From Dicaeum eximium (taxonomy: Eukaryota > Chordata > Aves > Passeriformes > Dicaeidae), in the NCBI GenBank assembly GCA_013396995.1, contig VWZP01002663.1, forward strand, positions 792,752 to 856,751: a DNA stretch of 64,000 nt, given 5' to 3'. The stretch's first letter is position 1; each line of letters opens with the position of its first letter. A program made the position numbers and the translations under genes. Positions 11,157 through 24,100 of this stretch are shown piece after piece. The notes beneath the pieces were generated by a model. It was not told the DNA's origin and ran no database searches. It worked only from the letters and a program-made list of their open reading frames with translations.

Positions 11157-12041
11157 CTGTAGAAAGAAGCAGTAGAGATTTATCTGAATTACTTGGTTCA
11201 GAACACAGGTTTTCAAGGTAGTGTAAGGTTTGTTATATGGCAGGATGTTCATACCCACTTAACACAGAATAACTACACATCCTCTGTTACCTCTATTGGC
11301 ACCTGCAGGGGTGTTAGAAGGCCTTGAGTTCAAATCAGGGAGAGGAATAAGCAGTTTTGATACATCAACTCACTGTTCATAGCCAAGAGATTTTTGCGGT
11401 ACAATTGAGAATCGAATGTCCTTTGTTGGTCAATTACTGTCCTCCATGTCTGGGTCTTCAGACTCAAGCAAGACATCAGAAAAAGCCTGACACAGTATGT
11501 GTCTGCTGCTGGATCACATTCATGTATTTCCGTGGGGTTTGGAGACTGATGCTCTGACTACAAGGAAATTCAGAAAGTCAGTGCAGACAGCATCTCCCAC
11601 CACAGCCAGTGTGGGCCAAGCTGCAATCCTGCAGCTTGGAGCACTGCAGGGGCGCATGACCCCTATTTCAGGGCACCAGAGGAAGGCACGGCTCTGCCCC
11701 AGCGGCAGCCAAGCGCTGGGCTGGGGAAGGGGCACACAGCACAAAGAGGCCGCGGACGGTACCCTGGAGGGCTTTGGCTGGGGCTCCGGGGCTGGCGGCG
11801 GCACGTTTTCCTTGGCGAAAGCCTCAGCAGCCTCCTGGTAACAATCCTCCTCAGGGTGGGGGCGTATTTGACACTCAGCTGCCCGTGGTCCCTTCAACTT
11901 GGTGACTTCTTGGCGGCTGGGCACACTTTCGGCTCAGCCATGAAGCTGCCGATGTCCCCCCATCGTGGGGGCGGTCGCCGTCCCATTCTTGGGGACGGGC
12001 GGCGCGCTCCTCTGTTTCGAGGGATCGGCTGCGGAGCGGGA
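10920..12041 (-). pseudogene. CCNB1: CCNB1 (cyclin B1) unitary pseudogene, exons and introns still traceable
   Basis: Cyclin B1 activates CDK1 at mitotic entry. This locus lies exactly where CCNB1 belongs, between CENPH and SLC30A5 on the same strand, and keeps introns, so it is not a retrocopy. Traces: (a) 12041-11763, after acceptor CCCTTGCAG, keeps GDIG of the destruction-box region (read as RWGDIGS) and, in another frame, a proline/glutamate run PPPAPEPQPKP; (b) 11557-11374, after acceptor TTTCCTTGTAG, keeps LCQAFSDVLLESEDPD, then a TGA stop and TKDI, with donor GTGAGT; two more in-frame TGA codons precede it; (c) 11156-10920, 79 uninterrupted codons of the cyclin box (see separate entry). 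The exon carrying the MRAIL/DWLVQV helix should lie in the 217 bp between (b) and (c) and is absent. Exon 1 and the C-terminal exons are not found. Draft-assembly error cannot explain a missing exon inside contiguous sequence. Confidence 0.8.
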
Positions 12042-12640
12042 CTGCAAGGGAGGGCGAGAGAAGTGCGGTCAGCGGGACGGCGCGTGTGGGTGTGCGCTGC
12101 ACCGCCGCGCTCCCGGGAACGGGGACATCGGCACAGCGCTGCGGGCAGCGCCGGCGGGCTGGAGAGCTCCGCACGGCTCCGGAGCCGAACGGCTGTAGAT
12201 GCGGAGCTGACGGGCTTCACGGCTGCTCCCCTTCGCACTAGAGGGCTGAAGGAGAGTGAGGGAACCAACGGGCTGTCCCAGAGAAAGAGAAACGGGCACA
12301 CACCCACCGCTGTCCCCGCCAAGAGACCAGGCTGGCCCCGGCCTGTACCCCGCGCTGGCCGCTAAGCTGAATGGAGGGGAAGGGAAAGAGCGAGGAGGAC
12401 ACGAAGGGCTGCGCAGGTGCCTCCCCGCGAGCCACGGCAGCACCCCGCCCCGGGCCGCGCCGAGCTGGCCCCATGGCACACCATGGTACCGCCGTGAGCC
12501 CGCCGGGCAGGAGCCAGGGCGGCGGCACGGGGCGCGCTTTCAAGCCCCCAGCCGCCACCGCTGTTGGCCGCCGGGGCCCCGCCCCGAGGCGCCGCCGCGC
12601 CCCGCAACTCGGGCCCTGTTCACGTCCCCATGCTTCGGCA
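11640..12640. promoter_or_regulatory. CpG island at the former CCNB1 5' end
   Basis: About 1 kb of very GC- and CpG-rich DNA covering pseudo-exon 2 and the sequence upstream. Such an island marks a germline-active promoter. It has not eroded, although the coding part downstream is broken. Many long open frames here on both strands come from the low stop-codon frequency in GC-rich DNA. Confidence 0.65.
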
Positions 12641-14390
12641 CCGGGGAATAAAATATTACTGGAAAACAGTAACATTTTCCGCCTTCTGTACGCACACACT
12701 GCTCGCTCGGAGTTCCTCTTAAAGCTGTTTAGTCTTTCAAAGTGTTTTGTTGCAACTCTCTGCATACAGTCACACCCTGCCATTAACGTATGAATCAACT
12801 GGCCTGCACCTGTGGTTTGAAAACCTGCCCACACAGCACAGTTCCAATAGATCTTGTGGGGAATCCTGAACCCTTCTTTGGTGGATTATTGTCAGACTAA
12901 ACAAATTTAAGATGGATACTGTAAGATAGACAATGCTTATTGCCATTGTCTTCCTTGCAGGAGAGCCATGAAGAGCACTGTGCATGCGTGCTGGGTAACA
13001 TGCAAAAACCTGCCAAATGCAAGCTAAGATGCAGGTTTGCACTTGCCTGTGAAGTATACAGGTATGGGCTCATCTTCACTGCCATGATCACAGTGCCAGA
13101 CACCTTGATTTGTTTTGGGTTCTGCTGCTACCAGCTGAAGTAGGAAATGGCCATTAGCTCAGAGGGAGCTACGGCAAGCACAAAAGCTTTACAATTATGT
13201 TAAGATAATGATCTAAAGAAAGAATCACTCCCCTTTTCATCATCTTCATTTCATGTCACAATGGGGTTTGCTGAAATACTGTCAAGTCTAGTACCACCAC
13301 CCCAAAACAGGAGTGGCACATGTAAACATTAACTGAAGCCTTTTGTTTGAGATTGGTTTCAAAACCAAAATACCACCCTAGTTCTAGATGGAGCATAACT
13401 GTGGCTTGTCAAGTGATGAGCCTTCTGGAGGAGACAGGGTAAGACAACCACTGCCAAATGTGTAAATGGGCAGAAAACAGGATCCAGCTTTGAGGAGGCG
13501 TCTGACTCTCCAGCGTTGTCCCAAGACACTAGGGATGGCGAGTTATGCACTTAATCTTTGTCACTCTACGCAAATGCAATGCAACTTCTAGACGTTTTCT
13601 GACCACAGTTTTCTAAGTCAGTCCTGTACTGCAGATAGTGTTTTAACACAGCTCAGGAGGAACTCCATCAAGAGTAACAAAACAAACCACAGAAGTTGTA
13701 TAAATAATTTGATCAAAGACAAGCAGAATGGCTTAAGGACATCCTTAACTGCATTCCTGGTAAATCTCCTCCAGTTATATAATTATTTTATGACTCTCTT
13801 CTGTCCTTCAATTTCACTAACATCAAGTCTATTCTTATTATTATGGTATTCAAGAACAACTGAATACCAGAAACAAGAAAACAGTACGACAAAACAATAC
13901 TGTCATGATACATGGGATGATGAAAAATGTATTCATTCTTGTTAACCACTGAATTAATTTCTTAAATGTCAAGGAAAATATTAACGTCCTACAGACAAGA
14001 AGAGGGGGCACAAGAAGCCTGTGAACACATGTAAGCATAACTGCCTCTGAAGATGTATTTTATTACCCCATTGACAGGTTTTCACTAAACACACAGACCT
14101 GTTTTCTCTGCAGTATTAAGTCCTCAACATCTGTAATTCTTTCTTAAAGGCACTCTTTCCCTTTCCAGTCAAGAAGTCTCAATTTACTGTTCATTTCTGC
14201 AACCTGTCTAGTCCAAGACTACTTTCATAGTTTACCATTCTAAACCTGAACTTCTTCCCTAGGTAATACATGGAAGTACAGTTGGCTACAGTACACCTGC
14301 AGCTGTCATGGTATTACTAAAAAATTTGAGTAAAGTACAGGATAACATATCTTGAAGACATGAAGTTTAGCTGAGGGCTAGGATGCTCAC
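12641..14390. other. Intergenic between CCNB1 remains and SLC30A5 3' end
   Basis: Unique, mostly AT-rich sequence. I see no exon, RNA gene or clear repeat. The open frames present are short and unlike known proteins. Confidence 0.5.
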
Positions 14391-14439
14391 TGATTTATTA
14401 CTTCTAGACTTCAAATATTGCATTTTCAGTTATTAATAT

Positions 14440-15166
14440 AAAAAGTACAAAAAGTTTTATTTTAAATGGTTTGAGTTATAATTCTGAGTCTTCCCAGGAA
14501 ATAGTGTTTTCATTTTTCTTCCCTATTTCTCACTGTTAAATCTATGGATTTTGCTTCTTAAAAAATTATTCAATACAAATGTAAAATGCTAACGTATATT
14601 TGGTGCATTAAGTGTAGAAATCAGATTTGTATGCTAAGACATAATATAAAAACTGTATATTTCTATTATCTGACAAACTATGCAAAACACAGGACTTGAT
14701 GTTTTTTACTCCCCATAATAAAGTAGTTTTTTTCTGTCCAAGAGTCTTCAAGCTATCCTTGAAAGAAAGAAAAGTAGTGCCCAGTTGATTATTTTTGCAT
14801 TCCAATATAAGTAACTTCTATTTCCCACTGCTAACAAGAAATTAAAATACCCATGTTCCACACTTTAGAGAAAGTATGGAATATATCTGTGCTCATCGAC
14901 ATGTTTCAAGACTTCTGTTTAATAAACACCAAGTATAGTATATAAGATTTTGATTATTTTCACATTTACAGCAAGTACTCAAGTCCTTCTTATTTCCTTT
15001 ATAAAAGCATCTCAATCCAATTAACAAAGATAGTACACTTAAAAAAGTTCAAATATATAGTACATTTGTTTCTGTACATGTATGTGCAAGATCTCCCAGC
15101 AAAAATACAAATATGGAATCCAACAGCTTGACCATTTATATCCCCTTTGGCAAACACAATTTTGTA
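14440..15166 (-). other. SLC30A5: SLC30A5 3' UTR, likely end near 14440
   Basis: AT-rich sequence after the SLC30A5 stop codon. Minus-strand AATAAA signals occur at 14461-14456 and 14399-14394, suggesting a 3' UTR of roughly 0.7-0.8 kb. The end is inferred from these signals. Confidence 0.5.
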
Positions 15167-18100
15167 TCACATGATGTAAGTACCATCTTTGTAGTATTTC
15201 ATGGATTCTAGCTGCTGAGTCATTGCAAGGACATCCTGAAATCCTGTACTGAGTCCAGACATGTGTTGAAAATAAGCTTCTTTCTCCACTTGGACAGTTA
15301 AGTTGTTTACACCAGCATCTTTCAGGATTGCTGTGACCTGAACAGAATGGTACAGTTAACATTAGTATTGCACTTTACATATATCTCACAGTAACTTGCA
15401 GTATGCTGGTCTGCAATGCTGTAAAAAAACCCCACGTATCATTGTGATAGCGAAGCACAGACTAGTTTTTTTCCACAGATTGGAAAACAAAGATTAGCTT
15501 TAGAGGGTATGGCTTTGCAGCTTCTTCACACTGGTGATTCTCAGTGTCTTGCATAAGGAAATATGTATCTTTTTAAGGAAAAGAAAAATCCACAGCAGAT
15601 AGGTAGTGGTAATCCAGTTTTAGACATTATGTGATTAGCATCCACATATGCCTACTGTTTATCCCGTTTTGCAGGCCTGTTTTACACCTCCTCTTTTCTC
15701 AGAGCAGACATAGTGCCACTTTCAGCCAGTGTTTTGGCAGGTGTCCTAGCAAACAATTCTTTACACAACTAATTTCAAGCTAGCAGGCAAGGGGCAGTGC
15801 AGTTATTAGAGACCAGCTCTGAGACAATAACGGAGAGCTACAAAAAAAATCATACATGTCAGCTTGAAACTTCAGTATGTGACCAAAGGGGAGATGCTGA
15901 GTAGGAAATTAAGGAATTAAGAGTCTAAAAACCTTGCACTGTACCTGCTGTACAATTCTCTGTTCCATCACATCTGATACCACCTGCACGTGTATTGTGC
16001 CTGCCACAACAGTCGCAGAGTGACACCAAAAATGTGGATCTCTGTAGGATATAACTCCCTCTATTTTTTGAATCTGTGAAGAAATTTCATTAGCAAAAAT
16101 TAAGTAATTTAAAATTTGTACATGTACACGGCTATTGGTGGATAATATTTCACGAGGAAACAAAATTGTAGCACAGCAGCTTGCCAACTAAGTTATATTC
16201 AGAAATATCTTGTATTGAAAAGTTACCTTGCTACTACTGTAATATTCTAGAAGGTAAAATTCAAACTAAATGAAAACCCCAGAAGAGCAATGCTAAACAG
16301 GATGAGGAAAAAAATCCCCTGATTTAATGAACAGAACACAGGAACATAAATGGATAGATGAAACAGAACAGTGGTCTGGCATCTACCAGGGCACTTGTTA
16401 CTTCACTGTTTAACAGCTATATTTAGTTATCACAGCTGAACTTTATTCAGAGATGTAACTTCTTTTCCATAATACATAAATTTTTCAAATTCATCTTTGT
16501 TCTGGGTTGGCTGTGATGGTTTTTCAGAGCAGCTGATAAGGGGCTGCATTTTGGATTTCTGCCTAAAACCGTTTTGATAACACACCAATGATTTGGCTAT
16601 TGCTGAAGTGTTCAGGCTATCTCTTTTCCACCAGGCAGTTTCAAGGCTTTCTATTCTTCCCACTTTGCCCTTGCCCTGGTGGGTGTACTGGGGATGGGCA
16701 AGAAGCAGGAAGGTGACACAACCAGGTCAGCTGACCCAAGCTGTCCAGAGGAATACTGCATGCCAGGTAACACCTTGCTCAGCAGTAAAAACCGGGGTAG
16801 ATGATCAAGGGGGGATTTTGGCTTCCAAGGTGGCTGTTGTTTGGGAACTGCCTGGTACCAATCTGCTTAGGGAGGTGGTACACTGCTTTTTTTTCTCTTT
16901 TTTTCACCACTCTTTCTTCCTGTTATATTGCTCTCAGAGTTTTTTTGCTTATGCTCCCATCCCACTGGTGGTGGTGGTGGTAAAGGAGGGGAGTGAGCAA
17001 GCAAGTGGCTGTATGGATGCCTGGCTGCGGGACAGGGTCAACCTACAGCAAGCAGATTGTTTTATTGTGATGTAACTTTTCATGCATTGTTTTATTGTGA
17101 TGTAAAATGCTTTTCCTATTATCTTTTAATCAATTGTTCTTTGATTGTTCTCAAAAACGACTTTCTTTTTCCCCATTCTCTCAGAATTACAGTCTTCCCT
17201 CATCAAAATGTGAAACCACACTCTGCATGTCACTTTCCTTTAACTATGTGAATCTCTCCCAGACAATTCCCTTTTGTTCTTTTCTTTCTCATGCAGACAA
17301 GAACACATTTTCCCATCTAGCAAATGACAGGACACCATAAGGATAGTCTTCCTTGAAGCCTCTAGTTGATGGCATCCTCAAAGAACTTTTAACTCATTCT
17401 TTTACAGAGAGGAGCTCTCCACACTGAGGTCCACATTATGGTTCTGGGCAGGAACTTAAAATGAGGCAACAGCAAAGACTAGGTACAGCCTCAAGGCAGA
17501 TGCCATACTGCACCAGACAGGAAGTGTCTAGAATGAGAAAATAATTAGAAGAAACAGCATAAGTTTTGCCCTCCCACCTATTGTGAACCAGTATACCCTT
17601 CATGATATGGATAAATCAGAAAACTTGAAATTACAAGCTCATGATATAGTCCTGTAGCCTGAATGTTCGTAATGAGTTTAAAAAGGCTGCTGTCTGGGGA
17701 ACTTCCATATTACTTTCTCAGTACTACAGTGTGGTACATTTACCAAACTGTTACCATATTTGTCTGAAATTATGGGGTACCCATAAAACCAAAAAATAGT
17801 GGAAGTCTTTTTAGCTGCAAACCATCTAGTTAGAACTACTCATCCTGTCACTTCTCTGAGAAATAGATTTTAAACAATTTGAGATGTGAAGTTGTTTAAG
17901 GCAACAGAAGCTGACTGATCTGCTTGAGTTTAATAAACATTAAAAACAGCTGTAGCTTTGTATGTTTGTATACAAAACGGATTATAATTGTACCTTTTCT
18001 AAAGCAGCATGCAGATCTTTCTCCTGTTCTGGAGGTATCCTCAACAAAAGCACTTGACAGGCATCTTTCAATAGTGGGATAACACTAAGAAAAATCAATG

Positions 18101-21100
18101 TAGCAATAAAGAGAGAGCAGAGCGGATCAGCTATGAGCCATCCAAATTGCTGAATAAATATTGTGGATACGATAACACCAACACTGCCAAGAGTGTCTGC
18201 TAACACATGCAGAAACACACCTAAAACCAAAACAAACAGAGTGATTAACAGTTCTGTCTAAAATGTATGTATATATTCAGTAGCAGAAACTTAGTAAGGC
18301 CTACTAAGTAACCTCAGGCTAAACAGAGACGACCTTCTGCCTGACCTGGGACAAAATACACTAAATATTTAGTTATTCTAATGTTTAATTGCAAATTAAT
18401 GTAAAAAACATTTTTTAATCTATGGGGCAATGATCTAGATAGGCATCCACAGCCTAAAGTATATGTGACTAGTCTTTAAATTATTAGTGGGATTTGTACA
18501 ATACAGCATAATAACTTAACTCTGTTTATAAGGACTCATTGATCTCTAACAGACAGTTAGAAGATCAGTGTACATGTACTGATTTGCTAATGTGGACACA
18601 CATGAATGTACTAGTTGTTTTTTGTAGGCCAATTCTACTCCAGTTTTACAAGGGAATTGTCTTTGTGCTACTGTTACGAATTTTATACTTTCTACTGCTT
18701 TAGTTGTGGGTTCATTCTCAATGTACACTCAATGGGCATAGAAAAATGCTCTCCAACCATTGGTAAGATTAGTGCTAATTAAGTGTCAGGATTTTAAAGA
18801 ATATTGAAACATGACTATAGGCAGACTTAGAAAAATTACAGACATAATGAATATAAATAAGCAGGATAACCAACTGACTTAAGACATAAAATAACCTATG
18901 AAAAGTAAGACTATTCACCATATTCTGACAAGCTCACACAGAAAACACCATTCTTTTAAAGGTTTTTTTTTTAATAAGCCAGACAGTTGGTAAATAACTA
19001 CTTTCTAACTACTATAGAAAAAGTTCTATGCTGAACTTTCATACACAGTGGCCTTCTCAGTTAGCTTATGATTTTAGATTTTAAAGTTTTTCTTTACTGC
19101 TTTACCTTCTGAATCACAAATAAAAGCATATTATATTGCTGGTCTGTATTTGTTCTCCTGCTTATCTCCTTCCCAGTGTCTTTACATCCAGCTGTCACAT
19201 GCTTCCTAGAAGCATGGTAATATCTTTACAGATAGAGAGCTTGTATTTTCATTTCCAGTTTGAACTTAGAAACAAGGACTTAAAGCTTTTTGAGTATGAT
19301 TTACAGTGACCTTTATTAATGTTAGTGAGTACTATAGATTACTGCATTTTATTGTTCCTTATGTATTACACACATATGCACAGAAACATTTCATGTTTCT
19401 TCAAGTTAAATTTATAAATGGTTTGACAAATTCCTGTATAGTGCATCCTGTATAGCCTGTCAGATCACTCCTCGGGAGTGTTTTTAGATTGAGGCACAAT
19501 ACTATACAGGTCTGATCCTGAAAATCTTCAGTCTCCTAGAAATCGCATGCATCACTTATGATTCAACAGTCTGTACTTGCCTCTCATGTTGGTGTTCATG
19601 GCTGCTCCAGAAGATCCATGGGAATGTCCATGGCTGTGCCCATGGTCACCGTGGGAATGGCCGTGGCCGTGGCTGTGGCCATGGTGAGAATGGCTATGAT
19701 CGTGTGTGGGACAGGCTCCCCGAGCAGCCCCGTGGGAGTGCGCGTGGCTGAAGGCACAGATACCAACAAGGTTTACGATCAGCCCTCCAACAGAGACCGG
19801 CTGTGAGAGGGAGAAAAGTCTTTAACTTCACTGCATCCTCACACGTATTCAAACTTATTTTCTAGAACATGGTAACCAAAAATACCGTGCCCGTAATTAA
19901 GGAAAACTGTGGACCCACAACTTCACTGTTACAGTGCCTTACCACCTTCATAGTAAAGAATTCCTTCCTAATACCTAATTCACTCCTAACAGCTAATCTA
20001 TACCTACCCTGCTTCAGTTTGAAGCCATTTCCCCTTGTCCACTAAATGTCCTGGCAAAAAAATTCCTCTCCAGCTCTCCTGAAGGCTCTCTTCAGGTACT
20101 GGAAGGACTATCATCCTGGAGATAAACATAAATTAATCATTAACTGCAAAACTACACTGAAACAGAAGGACAAAACTTACAGTTAGCATGTTTGTATCTA
20201 TATCTGGAGGATCTACCAATCTCGCCACTGATTCCATGAAGACAAAGAAAGCAATCACCATCAGAAAGAGGCCATTAATAAATCCAGAGAGAATTTCTAC
20301 ACGTCCATACCTAAAAGTAAACATAAACACTTCTGAGAGTGAAGAATGGGTACTCTGAACAAATGTCAAAGTTATAATAAATAAAGTTATAATTCTTTCA
20401 ATACAGCATTAAGATTGCTGTGGTTTTTTTCCTCAGAGTCACAGAATCATGCCTCAATTTCTAAGTTATTTTTTTCAAATCAAGAGGTGGCCAGTTTCCA
20501 ACTGTCCAAACTCCATTATAATAAAACAATGTATAAGTATTCTCTTATATATACTGCCCATTCAGGGCTTCAAACTACTAAACTGCTATGCAAACATACA
20601 AAGTTTAATTATATTAGCAGAGTCTAAATCTTCGTATGAGCACTGATTTTTAATATAGATTTTTGTTTGACATAAATGCCTAGCATGAGGTAATTTCTGA
20701 AGAATATTCACAGTGATAAAAGGGTTACTTGTAGAGATAAATGAAAATTACATTTCAGACACATTTTCTGCACAAATAATGAGCACAAATGGAACAAAAG
20801 AGACACGGCAAAAAACGCACAGAAACATGCATTAGTAAAATATCTCATACATACTAGGACATTTTGAAAATGAGCAAGAAGTTAAATTTCAAATAGTCCT
20901 TAGAGAACTTGATACATACCCATATGAAAATATGCGAGTTGCCTTCCACCTTGTCATCAGTGCTGCAAAAAGCCCCATCACTAACGCAGAACAATCAAAA
21001 AGCATGTGAAATCCATCAGAAATAAGACCAAGGCTATTTGTCCATACTCCATAAAAAAGCTCCACAAAAGTGAAAGCCTAAAACAAAACAGAGCTTGAAT

Positions 21101-24100
21101 TTTTCCATAAATATTTACTTGTGTGTTAATATTTTGGTAGGTAGAAGGATATTCTTTTCATAGAACACTCAACATTTTTCAAAGGTTTTGTTCTAAGTAT
21201 TTCTAGACCATTTTCTCTCTCCTCCAATGAAATACATGATGCACTCCAAGTCTATAAAGAGACATTTTTGAACCTACTCTCCTTATAGCCTCACATATAA
21301 AAACCAACTCTTTACAGGAATAAATTTTTTGTTTTAAATTTTAAACTGACATTCTGCAGCCAAAATTCTAAACATTTTATCATTAAAAATGCAAGAACTC
21401 TGATCTGATACATTATTAGTGTAAAAGTAATGCTGTCTATAAATCTGTTAATGCCAACATTTTCTTCACTATTAAGTTGACTGTTTAAATCTTAGGAATT
21501 GGCTCTGAGAAAGGTACACAAGGAAACATTTTTAATACATACATTTACCCAGTACATTATACTATAATTAATCCATCTGCCTAAAACCATTTTTCCGATC
21601 TTTCATATTCCATAATGGAATTCTTTACAGTTAACACAGACACTTCAAGTTTCTGCCCTCATTTTCCTGTAGATCTTTGCAAATGAGGTTCTATCAGTTT
21701 TGCTTACTGCATCATCTTCCTATTCAAGAAAGTGAGAAGATAAAAATAAAACTAGCTTGCTCCAATATGACACTAATCAACCCCACACTTTCTCTTTTGT
21801 TGTTCTCATCCTTACCAGTTTCACTGAGGCCTTATCAGTTTCACCTTTATCTGCTGGCAACATTGAAGTACCTTAACCTTAAACATACTATCATACAAGT
21901 ATTCAGTTACTGCTGTAACCCTTACACATAGAACCAGTGCAGCACAACAAATCAGTGACCACTACCTAAATTGCTCTGTCAAAGGTCACTTTCAAACCAA
22001 TCAATGATGGGAATCTTCTAAAGAATAACTTTTCTTTCTGTATTATATATGCACTATTGTGATTGGGTTTGAAGAAAAAAACCACACACTTACCAGATTT
22101 AGGCACAAGAAATAGAAGATCTGCCGAGAATCATACTCCTCAAGGATTTGTTTCAGTGACTCCTTAATAAACCGGGGCAATGACTGGGAGCTTTGCTGTA
22201 ATGCATCACCCATGAAGTTATAGAGAGGAGTGCCTTCAGGGGAATAGCCAATAAGGGTACCCTTCTGCCCTTTCCTGGAGGGGGAGGACAGGATATTGGC
22301 AGCTGCAAGGAAAGTATTGAAGTTTTTGTTGCTGTTTCTAAGGTTCACGGCTATTTTATAATGTGTTTAATCAGCAATCAAAGTTTACATGAAATTTTCA
22401 GGCAGCAAATTGATTGTCAACTTCATCTTGAGGTTTATTATTGGTTTTCTGCTATGTAAAGTGAGATCATCACTTCCACAAAAGATCATAGTCCTTTTTT
22501 TTTCTGTAAACAGGCAATAAAAGAATGAAACACTACAGGCTGCCTTATTCAAAAGAATCCATAAAAGCTCATCCAAAAGAATTCCGCACACCTCAATTTT
22601 CTGATTGGCTTCCCAGTCACACAGATCACAGATTTACCACAGTTTAGACAAGAATACGTACATAAAACAAAGAAGACAGCACTCACTACCACCCCTCCAG
22701 AAAGAACATGCTCTGTGCTTTCATGGTGTGGTGGCTTGTTCATAGCTCGAAGCTGGTCCGTTATTGGATGTGTCCAAAAGTTTCCAAAAAGCAGTGCACT
22801 AATGAAAATAAGAAAGGATCCATATCGAGCACATGTGGAAGCTTCCATCTTCACAGAGCATATGGACTCCACGTAGAAATCCAGGATCACAACAAAAAAG
22901 ATCACTGTTATGAAAGGCATGNATGACTGCTCACCAGAAGAGTGATTGTTATTTATAGCATTAAATGTAGTTCACTTGAATTACAAGTGTTTTCATTAAT
23001 CCATAAAACATATATACTTTTATATTTTCAATTTATCATATAAACACATCATTCCAGATATAAAAAGAGAGATGTATGTAAAATGCATGAAAGTACTTTA
23101 TTTTAAATACTTTTGTGTTCATAAAAGTAATTCCATATACAATGCCATGGCTGCAATGGCCTACTCTCCCTATGCACACAAGCATAAAGAGCATTTTTTA
23201 AAATGACAATAAATGATCTACTTCTTAGGGATGAAAGAGCACTGTATTTACACAGTCATTAACGCTTGTGCAATGTTAGTAGATGAAGCCAAGATACAAT
23301 ATCTGAGCTAGAAGGATGAAATACAGTTATCACACAGAAGCGGAAATTAAAGTATCACACAGATAAAAAACAAACACAGAAGAAAAGCATAATGGAAAAA
23401 ATTTCAAACAAAGCTTACCTACAAAAATAAAGACAGCGACTTTGGTAATTTTAAAGATACTTCAAAGGAAACATTTAAATTGCAATTCACAACCATTACA
23501 AAAATTGATTTATTTTTGTACTTATTATCTTACCTCTGTTGTCAGAGAGAGAACAATAACCCATGGGCACAACAGAAGGACGGAAACAAGATGAGACAAA
23601 GCTTGAAGACGCTTGGCTCCACCTACGTCTACAGACAGTTTTCGGGATGCCATGTGAAAACCAACCTTGCAGCACAATGCCAGTACCAGAAGCAGTACTC
23701 CACCCTGGAGACATAAGGGGATTCCATTAGCATTTTTTAAGTACCAAAAACCACACTCCAAACACAGTGACACTTGTAAGGAGAAAATATTAACACACTT
23801 TCCTTAACCTGGAAACAAAAGCCAAAACTAGGATATTTCCTGTAATTTTTACTTCAGCTAAAAACAGTAACATAGCGTACACAGTTGTGCCTTAGCACTG
23901 TTCACAACAGCCTACTATGAGTTGAATTTTAAAACTCTCAGTAGTGTTAATCAGCATACACCAGCAGCATGTACCATGGCAGCAAATACCATCTGAGGAA
24001 GAACAAAAATCACCAAAAGTTTTCCCATCTTCCGTTATTAGAAGTGTTTTGAAAGCATACATAAACTCTCAAAGATTCACATCATCTTGCCCTCTAGACC

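Noticed and set aside
10920..12041. CCNB1 remains as a processed retrocopy
   Set aside because: Splice acceptors and short introns are retained and the position is syntenic.
11856..12834. Several long GC-rich frames on both strands
   Set aside because: Overlapping frames in a CpG island with few stop codons and arginine/proline/alanine-rich products; only the CCNB1 traces on the minus strand have homology support.
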